DNA of 64,000 bases from Stenotrophomonas aracearum (GTDB lineage Bacteria; Pseudomonadota; Gammaproteobacteria; Xanthomonadales; Xanthomonadaceae): assembly GCF_031834615.1 (NCBI RefSeq), contig NZ_CP115543.1:3421001-3485000 (forward strand). Direction: 5' to 3'. The translations under genes were made by a program, and so were the position numbers. The first letter of the stretch is position 1. Every line of letters starts with the position of its first letter. Positions 30,388 to 39,170 of this stretch are shown here, piece by piece. The notes under the pieces were generated by a model. It ran no database searches, had not been told where the DNA came from, and saw only the letters and a program-made list of their open reading frames with translations.

Positions 30388-30415
30388 CAAAGCGCCGCTC
30401 TTCGCGCCGCAATGA

Positions 30416-33400
30416 TCACGCCTGTTCCCCAGCCTCATCCGGCTTCACCCGGAACCAAGCCGCATACAGCGCCGGCAGGAACACCAGCGTCAACACCGTG
30501 CCCACGATCAGCCCGCCCATGATCGAAATCGCCATCGACCCATAGAACGCACTGCGCGACAGCGGAATCATCGCCAGCACCGCCGCCAGCGCCGTCAGCA
30601 CGATCGGCCGGAACCGGCGCACCGTCGCATCGATGATCGCGTGCCAACGGTCATGCCCTGCATCGATGTCCTGCTGGATCTGATCGATCAGGATCACCGA
30701 ATTACGCATGATCATCCCCGCCAGCGCGATCGTCCCCAGCAGCGCCACGAACCCGAACGGCGCCCGGAACAACAGCAGGAACAACGTCGCCCCGATGATC
30801 CCGAGAGGGGCCGTCACCAGCACCATCGCCGCCCGCGAGAAACTGCGCAGCTGCAGCATCAGCAACGTCGCCACCACGATCAGGAACAACGGCATGCCCG
30901 CCTTGATCGAATTCTGCCCACGCGCCGAATCCTCCACCGTACCGCCCGTCTCCAGCAGATACCCCGACGGCAGCTCCGCCCGGATCCCCTCCAGCGTCGG
31001 CAGCAACTGCTGCACCACATCCAGCGGCTGCTTCCCATCACCGATGTCCGCACGCACCGTCACCGTCGGCAACCGGTTGCGGTGCCAGATGATCCCGTCC
31101 TCGAACACATACTCCAGCCGCGCCACCTGCGACAACGTCACCGACGTACCGCTCGCCGTCGGAATCGCCAGGCTGCCCAGCATGTCCAGCCGCACCCGCT
31201 CATTGTCCGGACCGCGCAGCAGCATCTCAATCAGGCGGTTGCCCTCCCGGTACGTGCTCACGCTCATCCCCGACAACGACGTGCCCAACAGCTGGCTCAC
31301 CTGCGCACTGCTCACCCCCAACGCCCGCGCACGGTCCTGGTCGATCACCAGCCGCACCACCTTGCTCGGCTCGCTCCAGTCCAGGTTCACGTTCATCACA
31401 TGCGGGTTCTCCCGCACCTTCGCCTCCACCTTGCGCGCGATCGCCTGCACCTGCTCGATGTGCTCGCCCGACACCCGCATCTGCACCGGATAGCCGACCG
31501 GCGGCCCGTTCTCAAGACGCGTCACCCGCATCTGCACGTCCGGGAACTGCGGAATCACCTCCTTCAGCAACCAGCTCCGCGTCGCCTCACGCGCCTCCGC
31601 GTTCTCGGTCAACACCACGAACTGCGAGAAATTGGTCGCCGGCAGCTGCTGGTCCAGCGGCAGGTAGAAACGCGGCGACCCCGTGCCCACGTAGGCCACG
31701 TAGTTGCTGATGCCGTCCCGCCCCTTCAACAGCGTCTCCAGCTTGTGCGCCTGCGCCTGCGTCGCCTGCAGCGACGCACCTTCGGCCAGCTCGATGTCCA
31801 CCATCAGCTCCGGCCGGGTCGAATCCGGGAAGAACTGCTGCGGCACGAAGCGGAACATCAGCAGCGAGAACACGAACAGCGCCGCCGTCGCCGCGATCAC
31901 CCACCAGCGATGGCGCAGGCAGCCGTCCAGGAATCGCCGGAAGCGCGTATAGAACGGCCGCTGGTACGGATCATGGTCGTGCGCATGCTGCTTGGGCACG
32001 ATGAACCGCGACAGCGCCGGGAACCGATCTCCCCATGCCTGCCGCCGCGCATGCCAGCGCGCCGCGAAACTGCCCGGCTTCGGCGGCTGCGGATTGAACA
32101 GGTCCGGCAGCATCTTGTCGCCCAGGTACGGAATGAACAGCACCGCCGCGATCCACGACACCACCAGCGCGATGGTCACCACCTGGAACAGCGAACGCGT
32201 GTATTCGCCCGTGCTCGACGCCGCCGTGGCGATCGGCAGGAAGCCCGCCGCCGTGATCAACGTACCGGTCAACATCGGGAACGCCGTCGACTCCCACGCA
32301 AAACTGGCCGCACGCAGGCGGTCGTAGCCCTGCTCCATCTTGGTGGCCATCATCTCCACCGCGATGATCGCATCGTCCACCAGCAGGCCCAACGCCAGCA
32401 CCAGCGCGCCCAGCGAAATCTTGTGCAGGCCGATGTCGAAGTAATGCATGACGAAGAACGTCATCGCCAGCACCAGCGGAATGGTCACACCCACCACCAG
32501 GCCGGTGCGCAGGCCCAGCGAGAAGAAGCTGACCAGCAGCACGATCACCACCGCCTCGGTCAGCACCTGCACGAACTCGCCCACCGACTCTTCCACCGCA
32601 TGCGGCTGGTCGGAGACCTTGCGCAGCTGCATGCCGGCCGGCAGCGTCTTCTGCAGGCGTTCGAACTCCGCATCCAGGGTCGAACCCAGCTTGAGGATGT
32701 CGCCACCGTCCTTCATCGCCACCGCAATGCCGATCGCGTCCTCGCCCATGAAGCGCATCTTCGGCGAGGCCGGATCCGCGAAGCCGCGCTTGATCTCGGC
32801 GATGTCGCCCAGGTGCAGGGTGCGGTCGCCGGCCTGGATCGGGAAGCGGCGGATGTCGTCCACGCTCTGGAACTGACCGGTCACGCGCAGCTGCACACGG
32901 TCGGTCGGCGTTTCGAAGAAGCTGGTCGCGGTGATGGCGTTCTGGTCGGCCAGCGCCTGCTGCACCTGCTGCAGCGACACGCCCAGCGTGGCCAGCTTGG
33001 TGTTGGACAGCTCGATCCAGATCTTCTCGTCCTGCAGCCCTTCCAGCTCGATCTTGCCCACGTCCGGCACCCGCTGCAGCTCCAGCTGGATGCGGTCGGC
33101 GTAGTCGCGCATCACCGCGTAGTCGAAGCCCTGCCCAGTCAACGCATAGATGTTGCCGAAGGTGTCGCCGAACTCATCGTTGAAGAACGGCCCTACGATC
33201 TCGCGCGGCAGGGTCGGCTTGATGTCGCCCACCCGCTTGCGCACCTGGTACCACAGGTCGGGAATCGCCTTGGAACGCAGGCTGTCGCGCGCCACGAAGA
33301 TCACCTGCGACTCGCCCGGGCGCGAATACGAGCGGATGAACTCGTACTGCCCGGTGTTCAACAGCGCCTTCTCGATCGGCTCGGTCACCTGCCGCGACAC

Positions 33401-33583
33401 CTGCTCGGCAGTGGCGCCCGGCCACAGCGTGCGCACCACCATTACCTTGAAGGTGAACGGCGGATCCTCGGACTGGCCCAGGTGCTTGTACGACCACGCA
33501 CCGATGATGGCGAAGGCGAGCATGGCGAACAGCACCAGCGCGCGGTTGCCCAGCGCCCATTCGGAAAGATTGAAGCGGCGCAC
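30416..33583 (-). CDS. smeP: RND multidrug efflux permease SmeP
   Basis: A 1055-residue inner-membrane proton-drug antiporter. The first transmembrane helix lies at about 13-30. The TM4 proton-relay pair is D403-D404 in GLLVDDAIIAVE, the hydrophobic-amphiphilic exporter form rather than the metal form. The second half repeats the helix and porter-domain pattern. In S. maltophilia the cluster tolCSm-pcm-smeRo-smeO-smeP encodes a pump that exports nalidixic acid, doxycycline, aminoglycosides, macrolides and detergents; gene order and types match exactly. It starts with GTG three bases after the smeO stop, so the pair is one operon. Confidence 0.9.
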   Translation of the reverse strand: MRRFNLSEWALGNRALVLFAMLAFAIIGAWSYKHLGQSEDPPFTFKVMVVRTLWPGATAEQVSRQVTEPIEKALLNTGQYEFIRSYSRPGESQVIFVARDSLRSKAIPDLWYQVRKRVGDIKPTLPREIVGPFFNDEFGDTFGNIYALTGQGFDYAVMRDYADRIQLELQRVPDVGKIELEGLQDEKIWIELSNTKLATLGVSLQQVQQALADQNAITATSFFETPTDRVQLRVTGQFQSVDDIRRFPIQAGDRTLHLGDIAEIKRGFADPASPKMRFMGEDAIGIAVAMKDGGDILKLGSTLDAEFERLQKTLPAGMQLRKVSDQPHAVEESVGEFVQVLTEAVVIVLLVSFFSLGLRTGLVVGVTIPLVLAMTFFVMHYFDIGLHKISLGALVLALGLLVDDAIIAVEMMATKMEQGYDRLRAASFAWESTAFPMLTGTLITAAGFLPIATAASSTGEYTRSLFQVVTIALVVSWIAAVLFIPYLGDKMLPDLFNPQPPKPGSFAARWHARRQAWGDRFPALSRFIVPKQHAHDHDPYQRPFYTRFRRFLDGCLRHRWWVIAATAALFVFSLLMFRFVPQQFFPDSTRPELMVDIELAEGASLQATQAQAHKLETLLKGRDGISNYVAYVGTGSPRFYLPLDQQLPATNFSQFVVLTENAEAREATRSWLLKEVIPQFPDVQMRVTRLENGPPVGYPVQMRVSGEHIEQVQAIARKVEAKVRENPHVMNVNLDWSEPSKVVRLVIDQDRARALGVSSAQVSQLLGTSLSGMSVSTYREGNRLIEMLLRGPDNERVRLDMLGSLAIPTASGTSVTLSQVARLEYVFEDGIIWHRNRLPTVTVRADIGDGKQPLDVVQQLLPTLEGIRAELPSGYLLETGGTVEDSARGQNSIKAGMPLFLIVVATLLMLQLRSFSRAAMVLVTAPLGIIGATLFLLLFRAPFGFVALLGTIALAGMIMRNSVILIDQIQQDIDAGHDRWHAIIDATVRRFRPIVLTALAAVLAMIPLSRSAFYGSMAISIMGGLIVGTVLTLVFLPALYAAWFRVKPDEAGEQA

Positions 33584-33586
33584 GGG

Positions 33587-34717
33587 TCAGTGCGCCTTGG
33601 CCGCGGCAGCCGGCGCGGCGGCCGGCTTCAGCACCGGCCGGTTCTGCCGGTCGACCGGGGTCACCACCTGGCCTTCGCGCAGCAGGTGCCCGCCGGCGGC
33701 GACCACCCAGTCCTGCGCGGCCACGCCGGACAGCACCGGCACCGACTCCGGACCATACGCGCCTACCGTGACCGGCGTGGATTTCAGCGCCCCGTTGGTC
33801 GGGTTTACCACCCACACGCTGGGCGCGCCGTTGGCGCCGCGCAGCACCGCACCCAGCGGCAGCTGCAGGGTGCCGCTGCGGCCGGCGGCGGCGAACACGC
33901 GCGCGCTCTGGCCCAGCTCCACTTCGGCCAGCGCTTCCGGCGCCAGGCTGACCCGGGTCGCATAGGTACGTGCCTGCGCGTCGGCGGCCGGCGCGATCTC
34001 GCGGATCGTGCCCGGCAGCATCTGGCCCGGACGGTTCCACAACTCGACCTGCACCTCCTGGCCGACCTTGTAATCGCGGATGGTGCTTTCCGGCAGCGCA
34101 ATCAGCACCTCACGACCGCCGTCGGCGGCCAGCGTGAACACCGTCTGCCCGGCGCCGACCACCTGCCCGGCTTCGGCCTGGCGGCTGGCGATCACGCCGT
34201 CGGTCGGCGCGCGCAGCTGCGCGTAACCGGTCTGGTTGCGGGCCACCGCCAGGTTGGCGCGGGCGGCATTGGCCTGGCCCTGCGCGGCCTTGAATGCGGC
34301 GGTCTGCGCGTCCAGCGTGGATCTGCTGACCAGCTGCTGCTCGGCCAGGGTGGCGTAGCGCTTCTGGTCATCGCGGGCGCGCACCAGGTCGGCCTCGGCG
34401 GCGGCCAGCTGCGCCTGCAACGCACTGGCCTGGGCGGCGAAGTCGGCCGCGTCCAGTTCGGCCAGCAGGTCGCCCTTGCGCACGCGCTGTCCGGCGTCGA
34501 CATGGCGCTTGATCAGGTTGCCCCCGACCCGGAACGACAGCGGGCTTTCCTCGCGGGCATGCACCTCACCCGGATACGCGGCCACTTCCTGCCCGCTCAC
34601 CGTACCCGGTTGCACCACCAGCACCGGGATCGGTGCGGCCGGTTCGGCGTCCTGCTTGCCACACGCTGCCAGCATCAACGCCAGCAGGCCACTGCCCATC
34701 CATTGCAACTTGTTCAT
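33587..34717 (-). CDS. smeO: RND efflux membrane-fusion lipoprotein SmeO
   Basis: A 376-residue periplasmic adaptor. The N-terminus is a lipoprotein signal with lipobox LMLAAC (Cys19). Then come the barrel-sandwich half-motif FRVGGNLIKRHVDAGQRVRKG, a helical hairpin rich in Ala/Gln (about 95-165), and the second lipoyl half APTDGVIASRQAEAGQVV. A beta-barrel and membrane-proximal domain complete it. It connects SmeP to the TolC channel. The gene is divergent from the TetR regulator gene, with a 125-bp shared control region that contains an inverted repeat. Confidence 0.9.
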   Translation of the reverse strand: MNKLQWMGSGLLALMLAACGKQDAEPAAPIPVLVVQPGTVSGQEVAAYPGEVHAREESPLSFRVGGNLIKRHVDAGQRVRKGDLLAELDAADFAAQASALQAQLAAAEADLVRARDDQKRYATLAEQQLVSRSTLDAQTAAFKAAQGQANAARANLAVARNQTGYAQLRAPTDGVIASRQAEAGQVVGAGQTVFTLAADGGREVLIALPESTIRDYKVGQEVQVELWNRPGQMLPGTIREIAPAADAQARTYATRVSLAPEALAEVELGQSARVFAAAGRSGTLQLPLGAVLRGANGAPSVWVVNPTNGALKSTPVTVGAYGPESVPVLSGVAAQDWVVAAGGHLLREGQVVTPVDRQNRPVLKPAAAPAAAAKAH

Positions 34718-34792
34718 GAGGTCTCGGACCTTGGAAGTACCCGGGGGAGCCGTGCGGAACGCGACACTCTATTCCACGACGGATAATAGTGA

Positions 34793-34828
34793 ACCAGCCG
34801 GTATAGTATAAATATCGAACCGATTGGT
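34793..34828. promoter_or_regulatory. Candidate SmeRo operator
   Basis: An imperfect inverted repeat, ACCAGCCGGT (34793-34802) and ACCGATTGGT (34819-34828), with 8 of 10 positions matched. It flanks an AT-rich core holding TATAGT and TATAAA, which could be -10 elements for both directions. The site sits between the divergent smeO and smeRo starts. Confidence 0.5.
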
Positions 34829-34842
34829 CTAGTATTGTTTGC

Positions 34843-35514
34843 ATGACCGATCCCACTGCTGCCGCCGCCTCGTCCAAGCCCGCCGCCAAGGCCGCCGGAC
34901 CCGGCCGCCCGAAGGATCTGGGCAAGCGCGCGGCGATCCTGGACGCAGCCAAGGCATTGTTCGTCGAACAGGGGTACGGCGGCGTCAGCATGGACAGCAT
35001 CGCGGCCCAGGCCGGGGTGTCCAAGCTCACCGTTTACAGCCATTTCGGCGATAAAGAGACGCTTTTCACCGAAGCTGTGAAGTCCACCTGCGTTGAGATG
35101 CTGCCCGACGCCCTGTTCGTCACCGACGCCGAAGGCGCCCTGCGCGAGCAGCTGCTGGGCATCGGCCGGGCATTCTTCAACATGATCACCTCACCGGCGG
35201 CCGTGGCCGTGCAGCGGGTGATGATGGCCCCGGATACCGACGACCGGATCCGAGAGATGTTCTGGGAAGCCGGCCCGCAGCGCACCAGCGATGCCCTGGC
35301 CGAGTTCCTGCGCGCCCGCACCGAGCGTGGCGAACTGGAGATCACCGACTTCCACACCGCCGCCCAGCAGTTCTTCACCCTCATCAAAGGTGAGCTGCAT
35401 ACGCATATGATGTGCGGGCTGCGACCGGTCCCGGCCGAGTGCGACGCCACCACCCACGTGGAGGAAAGCGTCACCTTCTTCCTGAGGGCCTACGCCACCC
35501 GCCCCGCGCGGTGA
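34843..35514 (+). CDS. smeRo: TetR-family repressor SmeRo
   Basis: A 223-residue regulator with the TetR DNA-binding head at about 28-75: AAILDAAKALFVEQGYGG, then the recognition helix DSIAAQAGVSKLTVYSHF and KETLF. A Lys/Ala-rich tail of about 25 residues precedes it. The C-terminal all-helical domain should bind an inducing drug. In S. maltophilia the homologue represses both smeOP and the pcm-tolC operon. The start is close to the AT-rich promoter core, only 14 bp from the inverted repeat. There is no evident ribosome site. Confidence 0.85.
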   Translation: MTDPTAAAASSKPAAKAAGPGRPKDLGKRAAILDAAKALFVEQGYGGVSMDSIAAQAGVSKLTVYSHFGDKETLFTEAVKSTCVEMLPDALFVTDAEGALREQLLGIGRAFFNMITSPAAVAVQRVMMAPDTDDRIREMFWEAGPQRTSDALAEFLRARTERGELEITDFHTAAQQFFTLIKGELHTHMMCGLRPVPAECDATTHVEESVTFFLRAYATRPAR

Positions 35515-35649
35515 CACCAAGATGAATGGCTGGAGGTCGCGGTGACTTCCGGCACTGCGACCCCGGCGCGACGGCAGCGATGCTCCCAGTGCGCCGCCGG
35601 CTCCCGGCACCGGTAAAATGGCCGGCCCACTGCGCTGGATTAGAACCTC

Positions 35650-36297
35650 ATGACGATCGATTACGCCCACGCCCGCGAACTGATGGTTGAACAGCAGATC
35701 CGTCCCTGGGACGTGCTGGACATCCGTGTGCTCGATGTACTGGCACAGTTGCCGCGCGAGGCGTTCGTCGCCGAAACGCACCGCAAGCTCGCCTACACCG
35801 ACGTGGAACTGCCGCTGGGCTTCGGCCAGAAGATGATGAAGCCGGTCATCGAAGGCCGCACCCTGCAGGCGCTGGACCTCCAGCCCGGCGACGAAGTGCT
35901 GGAAATCGGCACCGGCAGCGGCTACCTGAGTGCCTGCATGGGCGCGCTGGCCCGCGAAGTGCTGAGCCTGGAAATCCAGCCGGAACTGGCCGCCACCGCG
36001 CGCGCCAACCTGGACGCCAAGGGCCTGGGCACCAATGTCCGCATTGAAACCGCCGACGCGCTGACCTGGGATACCGAACGCCGCTTCGACGCGATCTGCG
36101 TGACCGGTGCGGTCGACACCATCCCGGCCCGCTTCACCCAGTGGCTGCGCCCGAACGGCCGCCTGTACGTGATCCGTGGCCAGTCGCCGGTGATGGAAGC
36201 GGTCCTGGTCAAGGCCGACGGCAGCATCGATTCCCTGTTCGAAACCGATATCGACTACCTGCGCGGTGCCGCGCCGGCACCCCAGTTCCAACTCTGA
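35650..36297 (+). CDS. pcm: Protein-L-isoaspartate O-methyltransferase-like protein
   Basis: A 215-residue SAM-dependent protein of the PCMT family, which methylates isoaspartyl residues for repair of aged proteins. Motif I is VLEIGTGSGYLSACMGAL (from about residue 83). An N-terminal LMVEQQIRPWDVLD and the later AICVTGAVDTIPARFTQWL fit the family. The usual catalytic region is somewhat divergent, so enzymatic repair is not assured. It is 16 bp upstream of tolC and belongs to the tolC transcript, as in the described S. maltophilia cluster. Confidence 0.85.
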   Translation: MTIDYAHARELMVEQQIRPWDVLDIRVLDVLAQLPREAFVAETHRKLAYTDVELPLGFGQKMMKPVIEGRTLQALDLQPGDEVLEIGTGSGYLSACMGALAREVLSLEIQPELAATARANLDAKGLGTNVRIETADALTWDTERRFDAICVTGAVDTIPARFTQWLRPNGRLYVIRGQSPVMEAVLVKADGSIDSLFETDIDYLRGAAPAPQFQL

Positions 36298-36313
36298 GTC
36301 CAAGGAAGCCGCA

Positions 36314-37678
36314 ATGATCCGCCGATCCCTCGCTATTGCGCTGGCCGCCGCACTGCTGCCCATGACCGCCTCTGCCGCCGACCTGCTGCAGGTCTACGAA
36401 ATGGCGCGCAACGGCGATCCGCAGCTGTCTGCCGCAGAATCGACCCGTCTGTTCGACAAGGAAGGCGCCGTGCAGGCGCGTGCGGCATTGCTGCCGCAGA
36501 TCAACGGCGAGGCGTCGCTGACGCAGAACCGCACCAACCCGAACCACGACATCAGCTCGAATTCGTACACCACCAAGAACCGCAACTACGGCGTCAACGC
36601 GTCGCAGACGCTGTTCAACTGGACCCAGATCTCCAACCTGCGTGCGCAGCGCGAGCTGAGCCAGGCCGCGGACTTCACCCTGGATTCGGCCAACGACGAC
36701 CTGATCGTGCGGACCTCGGCGGCGTACTTCAACGTGCTGGTGGGCATCGAATCGCTGTCGGCCGCACAGACCAACGAAGCGGCCGCCAAGAAGCAGTTCG
36801 ACTTCGCCGACAAGCGCCTGGAAGTGGGCCTGGCCCCGATCACCGACGTGCATGAAGCACGCGCCCAGTACGACCAGGCCCGCGCCAACACCATCGTGGC
36901 GCAGAACACCCTGGCCGATTCCTACCAGGCACTGACCGAACTGACCGGCCAGCCGGTCACCGACCTGCGCGCCCTGCCGACCGACTTCCGTCCGGAACTG
37001 CCGGCCAAGTACGCCACCGTCGACGAGCTGGTGAACCGTTCGGTGGAACAGAACCCGGCGCTGAAGGCGCAGGAGCTGAAGGTCAGCGCGGCTGAATCCA
37101 GCGTCCAGGCCGCACGTGGTGGCCACTACCCGACCCTGTCGCTGGGTGCCAGCGCCGGCCGCCAGGCCAGCTGGGGCGACGTGGTGGGCAGCGGTTCGAA
37201 CTTCAGCCCGGATGCGCGCAGCAACAGCATCGGCCTGACCCTGAGCGTGCCGATCTTCTCCGGCGGCGCCACCCAGTCCGGCGTGCGCCAGGCCCTGGCC
37301 CAGCGCGACATCGCCCAGGACGGTTACGAGCAGCAGAAGCGTGCCCTGGACCGCAACACCCGCAACGCCTACCAGACCCTGAAGGCCGGCATCAGCGAAG
37401 TGGAAGCGCGCCGCCTGGCGGTGGTCTCGGCACAGAGCGCGTATGACGCCTCGCAGGTGGGCCTGGAAGTGGGTACCCGCACCGTGCTGGACGTGATCCA
37501 GAACCAGCGCATCCTGTTCGCGGCCCAGCTCGAGTACGCCAACGCCCGCTACACCTTCCTGCAGAACCGGCTGTTGCTGGGCCAGGCGGTGGGCGTGCTG
37601 GACATCGCCGAACTGCAGGACATCAACCGCCTGCTGACCCAGCAGGCGGCCACCCCGAGCACCACGGTCAACAACTGA
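36314..37678 (+). CDS. tolC: Outer-membrane efflux channel TolC
   Basis: A 454-residue TolC-type channel with signal peptide (cleavage after ASA near 21). Two repeated outer-membrane-efflux domains are present: LLQVYEMARNGDPQLSAAES and, in the second half, LVNRSVEQNPALKAQELKVS. Long coiled-coil helices rich in Gln/Ala form the periplasmic tunnel. It serves SmeOP and probably other pumps and type I secretion. The ATG at 36314 has AAGGA ten bases upstream. A strong bidirectional terminator follows 23 bp after the stop. Confidence 0.93.
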   Translation: MIRRSLAIALAAALLPMTASAADLLQVYEMARNGDPQLSAAESTRLFDKEGAVQARAALLPQINGEASLTQNRTNPNHDISSNSYTTKNRNYGVNASQTLFNWTQISNLRAQRELSQAADFTLDSANDDLIVRTSAAYFNVLVGIESLSAAQTNEAAAKKQFDFADKRLEVGLAPITDVHEARAQYDQARANTIVAQNTLADSYQALTELTGQPVTDLRALPTDFRPELPAKYATVDELVNRSVEQNPALKAQELKVSAAESSVQAARGGHYPTLSLGASAGRQASWGDVVGSGSNFSPDARSNSIGLTLSVPIFSGGATQSGVRQALAQRDIAQDGYEQQKRALDRNTRNAYQTLKAGISEVEARRLAVVSAQSAYDASQVGLEVGTRTVLDVIQNQRILFAAQLEYANARYTFLQNRLLLGQAVGVLDIAELQDINRLLTQQAATPSTTVNN

Positions 37679-37701
37679 CCGCGGCGTAACGCAGGAACCA
37701 G

Positions 37702-37729
37702 AAAAAGCCACCCGGACGGGTGGCTTTTT
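37702..37729. terminator. Bidirectional terminator between tolC and waaA
   Basis: A stem of AAAAAGCCACCC with GGGTGGCTTTTT and a four-base loop has a T-run on either strand. It can therefore end both tolC (plus) and the convergent waaA (minus). Confidence 0.88.
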
Positions 37730-37730
37730 C

Positions 37731-37797
37731 GTAGCGACACGCCATGCGTGTCCCACGGATCGCCGGCACCGCGCGGACACGCATGGCGTGTCACTAC
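37731..37797. repeat. REP pair of the RAYT-associated family
   Basis: Two inverted units, GTAGCGACACGCCATGCGTG (37731 onward) and its counterpart ending GGCGTGTCACTAC (37775-37797), enclose about 20 bp. The same palindrome flanks the transposase gene at 40296-40727, which suggests that protein or a relative dispersed it. Confidence 0.82.
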
Positions 37798-37804
37798 GCC
37801 GAGG

Positions 37805-39103
37805 TCACCCCAGCGGCGGCGGCAATTTCGGGGCTATCAATTCCACCGTGCGCTTCAACGCGCCACGCCCGTTGCTGACCAGCGCGCAGCCGGCACTGGC
37901 CATGTCTTCGCGGGCTTCGGGATCGCGCAACAGCGCCAGCAGAGCATCACCCACGCCAGCCACATCCTCTTCAATCAGCACCGCGCCGGCTTCGCGCATG
38001 CGCCGGGAAATCTCGGCGAAGTTGTGCAGGTGCGGGCCGGTCACCGTCGCAGTACCCATCGCAGCCGGCTCAAGCAGGTTGTGCCCGCCGATCGGCTGCA
38101 GGCTGCCACCGACGAAGGCGACCTGCGCGCAGCCGTAGAACGCCATCAACTCGCCCAGCGTGTCGATCACGAACACATCGCTGTCGGCCTGCGGCCACTG
38201 CTGCTGGCGGCGCGTGCTGACCTTCCAGCCCTGTTCGCGCGCCAGCGCTTCGACCCGGGGGAACCGCTCGGGATGGCGCGGCGCCCACAGCAGCAGCAGG
38301 CCGGGAATCTCCGCGCGCAGGCGCCGGTGCAGGTCGATGGTGGCCTGCTCCTCGCCCTCATGGGTGCTGGCGGCGATCCACACCGGGCGTGTGCCTGGCA
38401 CGGCCGCGTGGAAGTGGGCGGTGAACTCGCGCACGTTCGGGGTGGCGATGTCGAACTTCAGGTTGCCCAGCGGTTGGACCTGTTCGGGCAGTGCACCGAG
38501 CTGGATGAAGCGTTCGGCATCGTCGGCCGACTGCGCGGCCACGCAGGTCACGGTGCGCAGGGTGCGTCCGATCAGCGGTCGCAGCAGGCGGTAGCCGCGC
38601 AGCGAGCGGGCCGACAGCCGAGCGTTGAGGATGTACACCGGAATGCCACGGTCGCGGCAGCCGAACAGCAGGTTCGGCCACAGCTCGGTTTCCAGGATCA
38701 GCGCCAGGCTGGGCTTGAAGTGGCCCAGGAAGCGGCCGACGCTGCCGGGCACGTCGTAGGGCAGGTACACGTGGTCGACCGCATCGCCCCACAGCGAACG
38801 CACCCGTTCAGAGCCGGTCGGGGTGATGGTGGTGATCACCCATCGGATATCCGGGCGCAGCTGGCGTAGCGCGTTGACCAGCGGCGCGGCGGCGTTCACT
38901 TCGCCCACCGAGACCGCATGCAGCCAGACCCGGGGCTGGGCGCTGGAATGCGGGTAGGACGCGTAGCGCTCGTCCCAGCGCTGGAAGTACTCGCGCACCC
39001 GGAAACCCCGCCAGACCAGGTGGTACACCGTGATCGGCAACAGCAGGTACAGCACGACCGAATACAGGCCGCGCAGGATCCATTCGACAGGGCTTTTACG
39101 CAT
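37805..39103 (-). CDS. waaA: 3-deoxy-D-manno-octulosonic acid transferase
   Basis: A 432-residue membrane-anchored GT30 enzyme that adds Kdo to lipid A precursor at the inner leaflet. One N-terminal transmembrane helix (about 9-30) is followed by WLHAVSVGEVNAA, whose E69 is the likely catalytic base. The C-terminal half shows FVGGSLQPIGGHNLLEPAA, the nucleotide-sugar site. The ATG at 39103 matches the family start. No ribosome-binding site is visible, and an ATG 17 codons earlier lies right at the likely promoter, so a leaderless message is possible. It is divergent from lpxL and convergent with tolC. Confidence 0.93.
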   Translation of the reverse strand: MRKSPVEWILRGLYSVVLYLLLPITVYHLVWRGFRVREYFQRWDERYASYPHSSAQPRVWLHAVSVGEVNAAAPLVNALRQLRPDIRWVITTITPTGSERVRSLWGDAVDHVYLPYDVPGSVGRFLGHFKPSLALILETELWPNLLFGCRDRGIPVYILNARLSARSLRGYRLLRPLIGRTLRTVTCVAAQSADDAERFIQLGALPEQVQPLGNLKFDIATPNVREFTAHFHAAVPGTRPVWIAASTHEGEEQATIDLHRRLRAEIPGLLLLWAPRHPERFPRVEALAREQGWKVSTRRQQQWPQADSDVFVIDTLGELMAFYGCAQVAFVGGSLQPIGGHNLLEPAAMGTATVTGPHLHNFAEISRRMREAGAVLIEEDVAGVGDALLALLRDPEAREDMASAGCALVSNGRGALKRTVELIAPKLPPPLG

Positions 39104-39170
39104 GTATGGAGGATACGGGAGCGGCACCGGGAAAGACATGCGCGGCCGCCGCATGACTTAGAATCGGGGC

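Noticed and set aside
30641..34786. A 1381-codon plus-strand ORF
   Set aside because: It is antisense to smeP and smeO, composed of Arg/His/Gln-rich low-complexity sequence, and has no domain. It is a GC-driven shadow.
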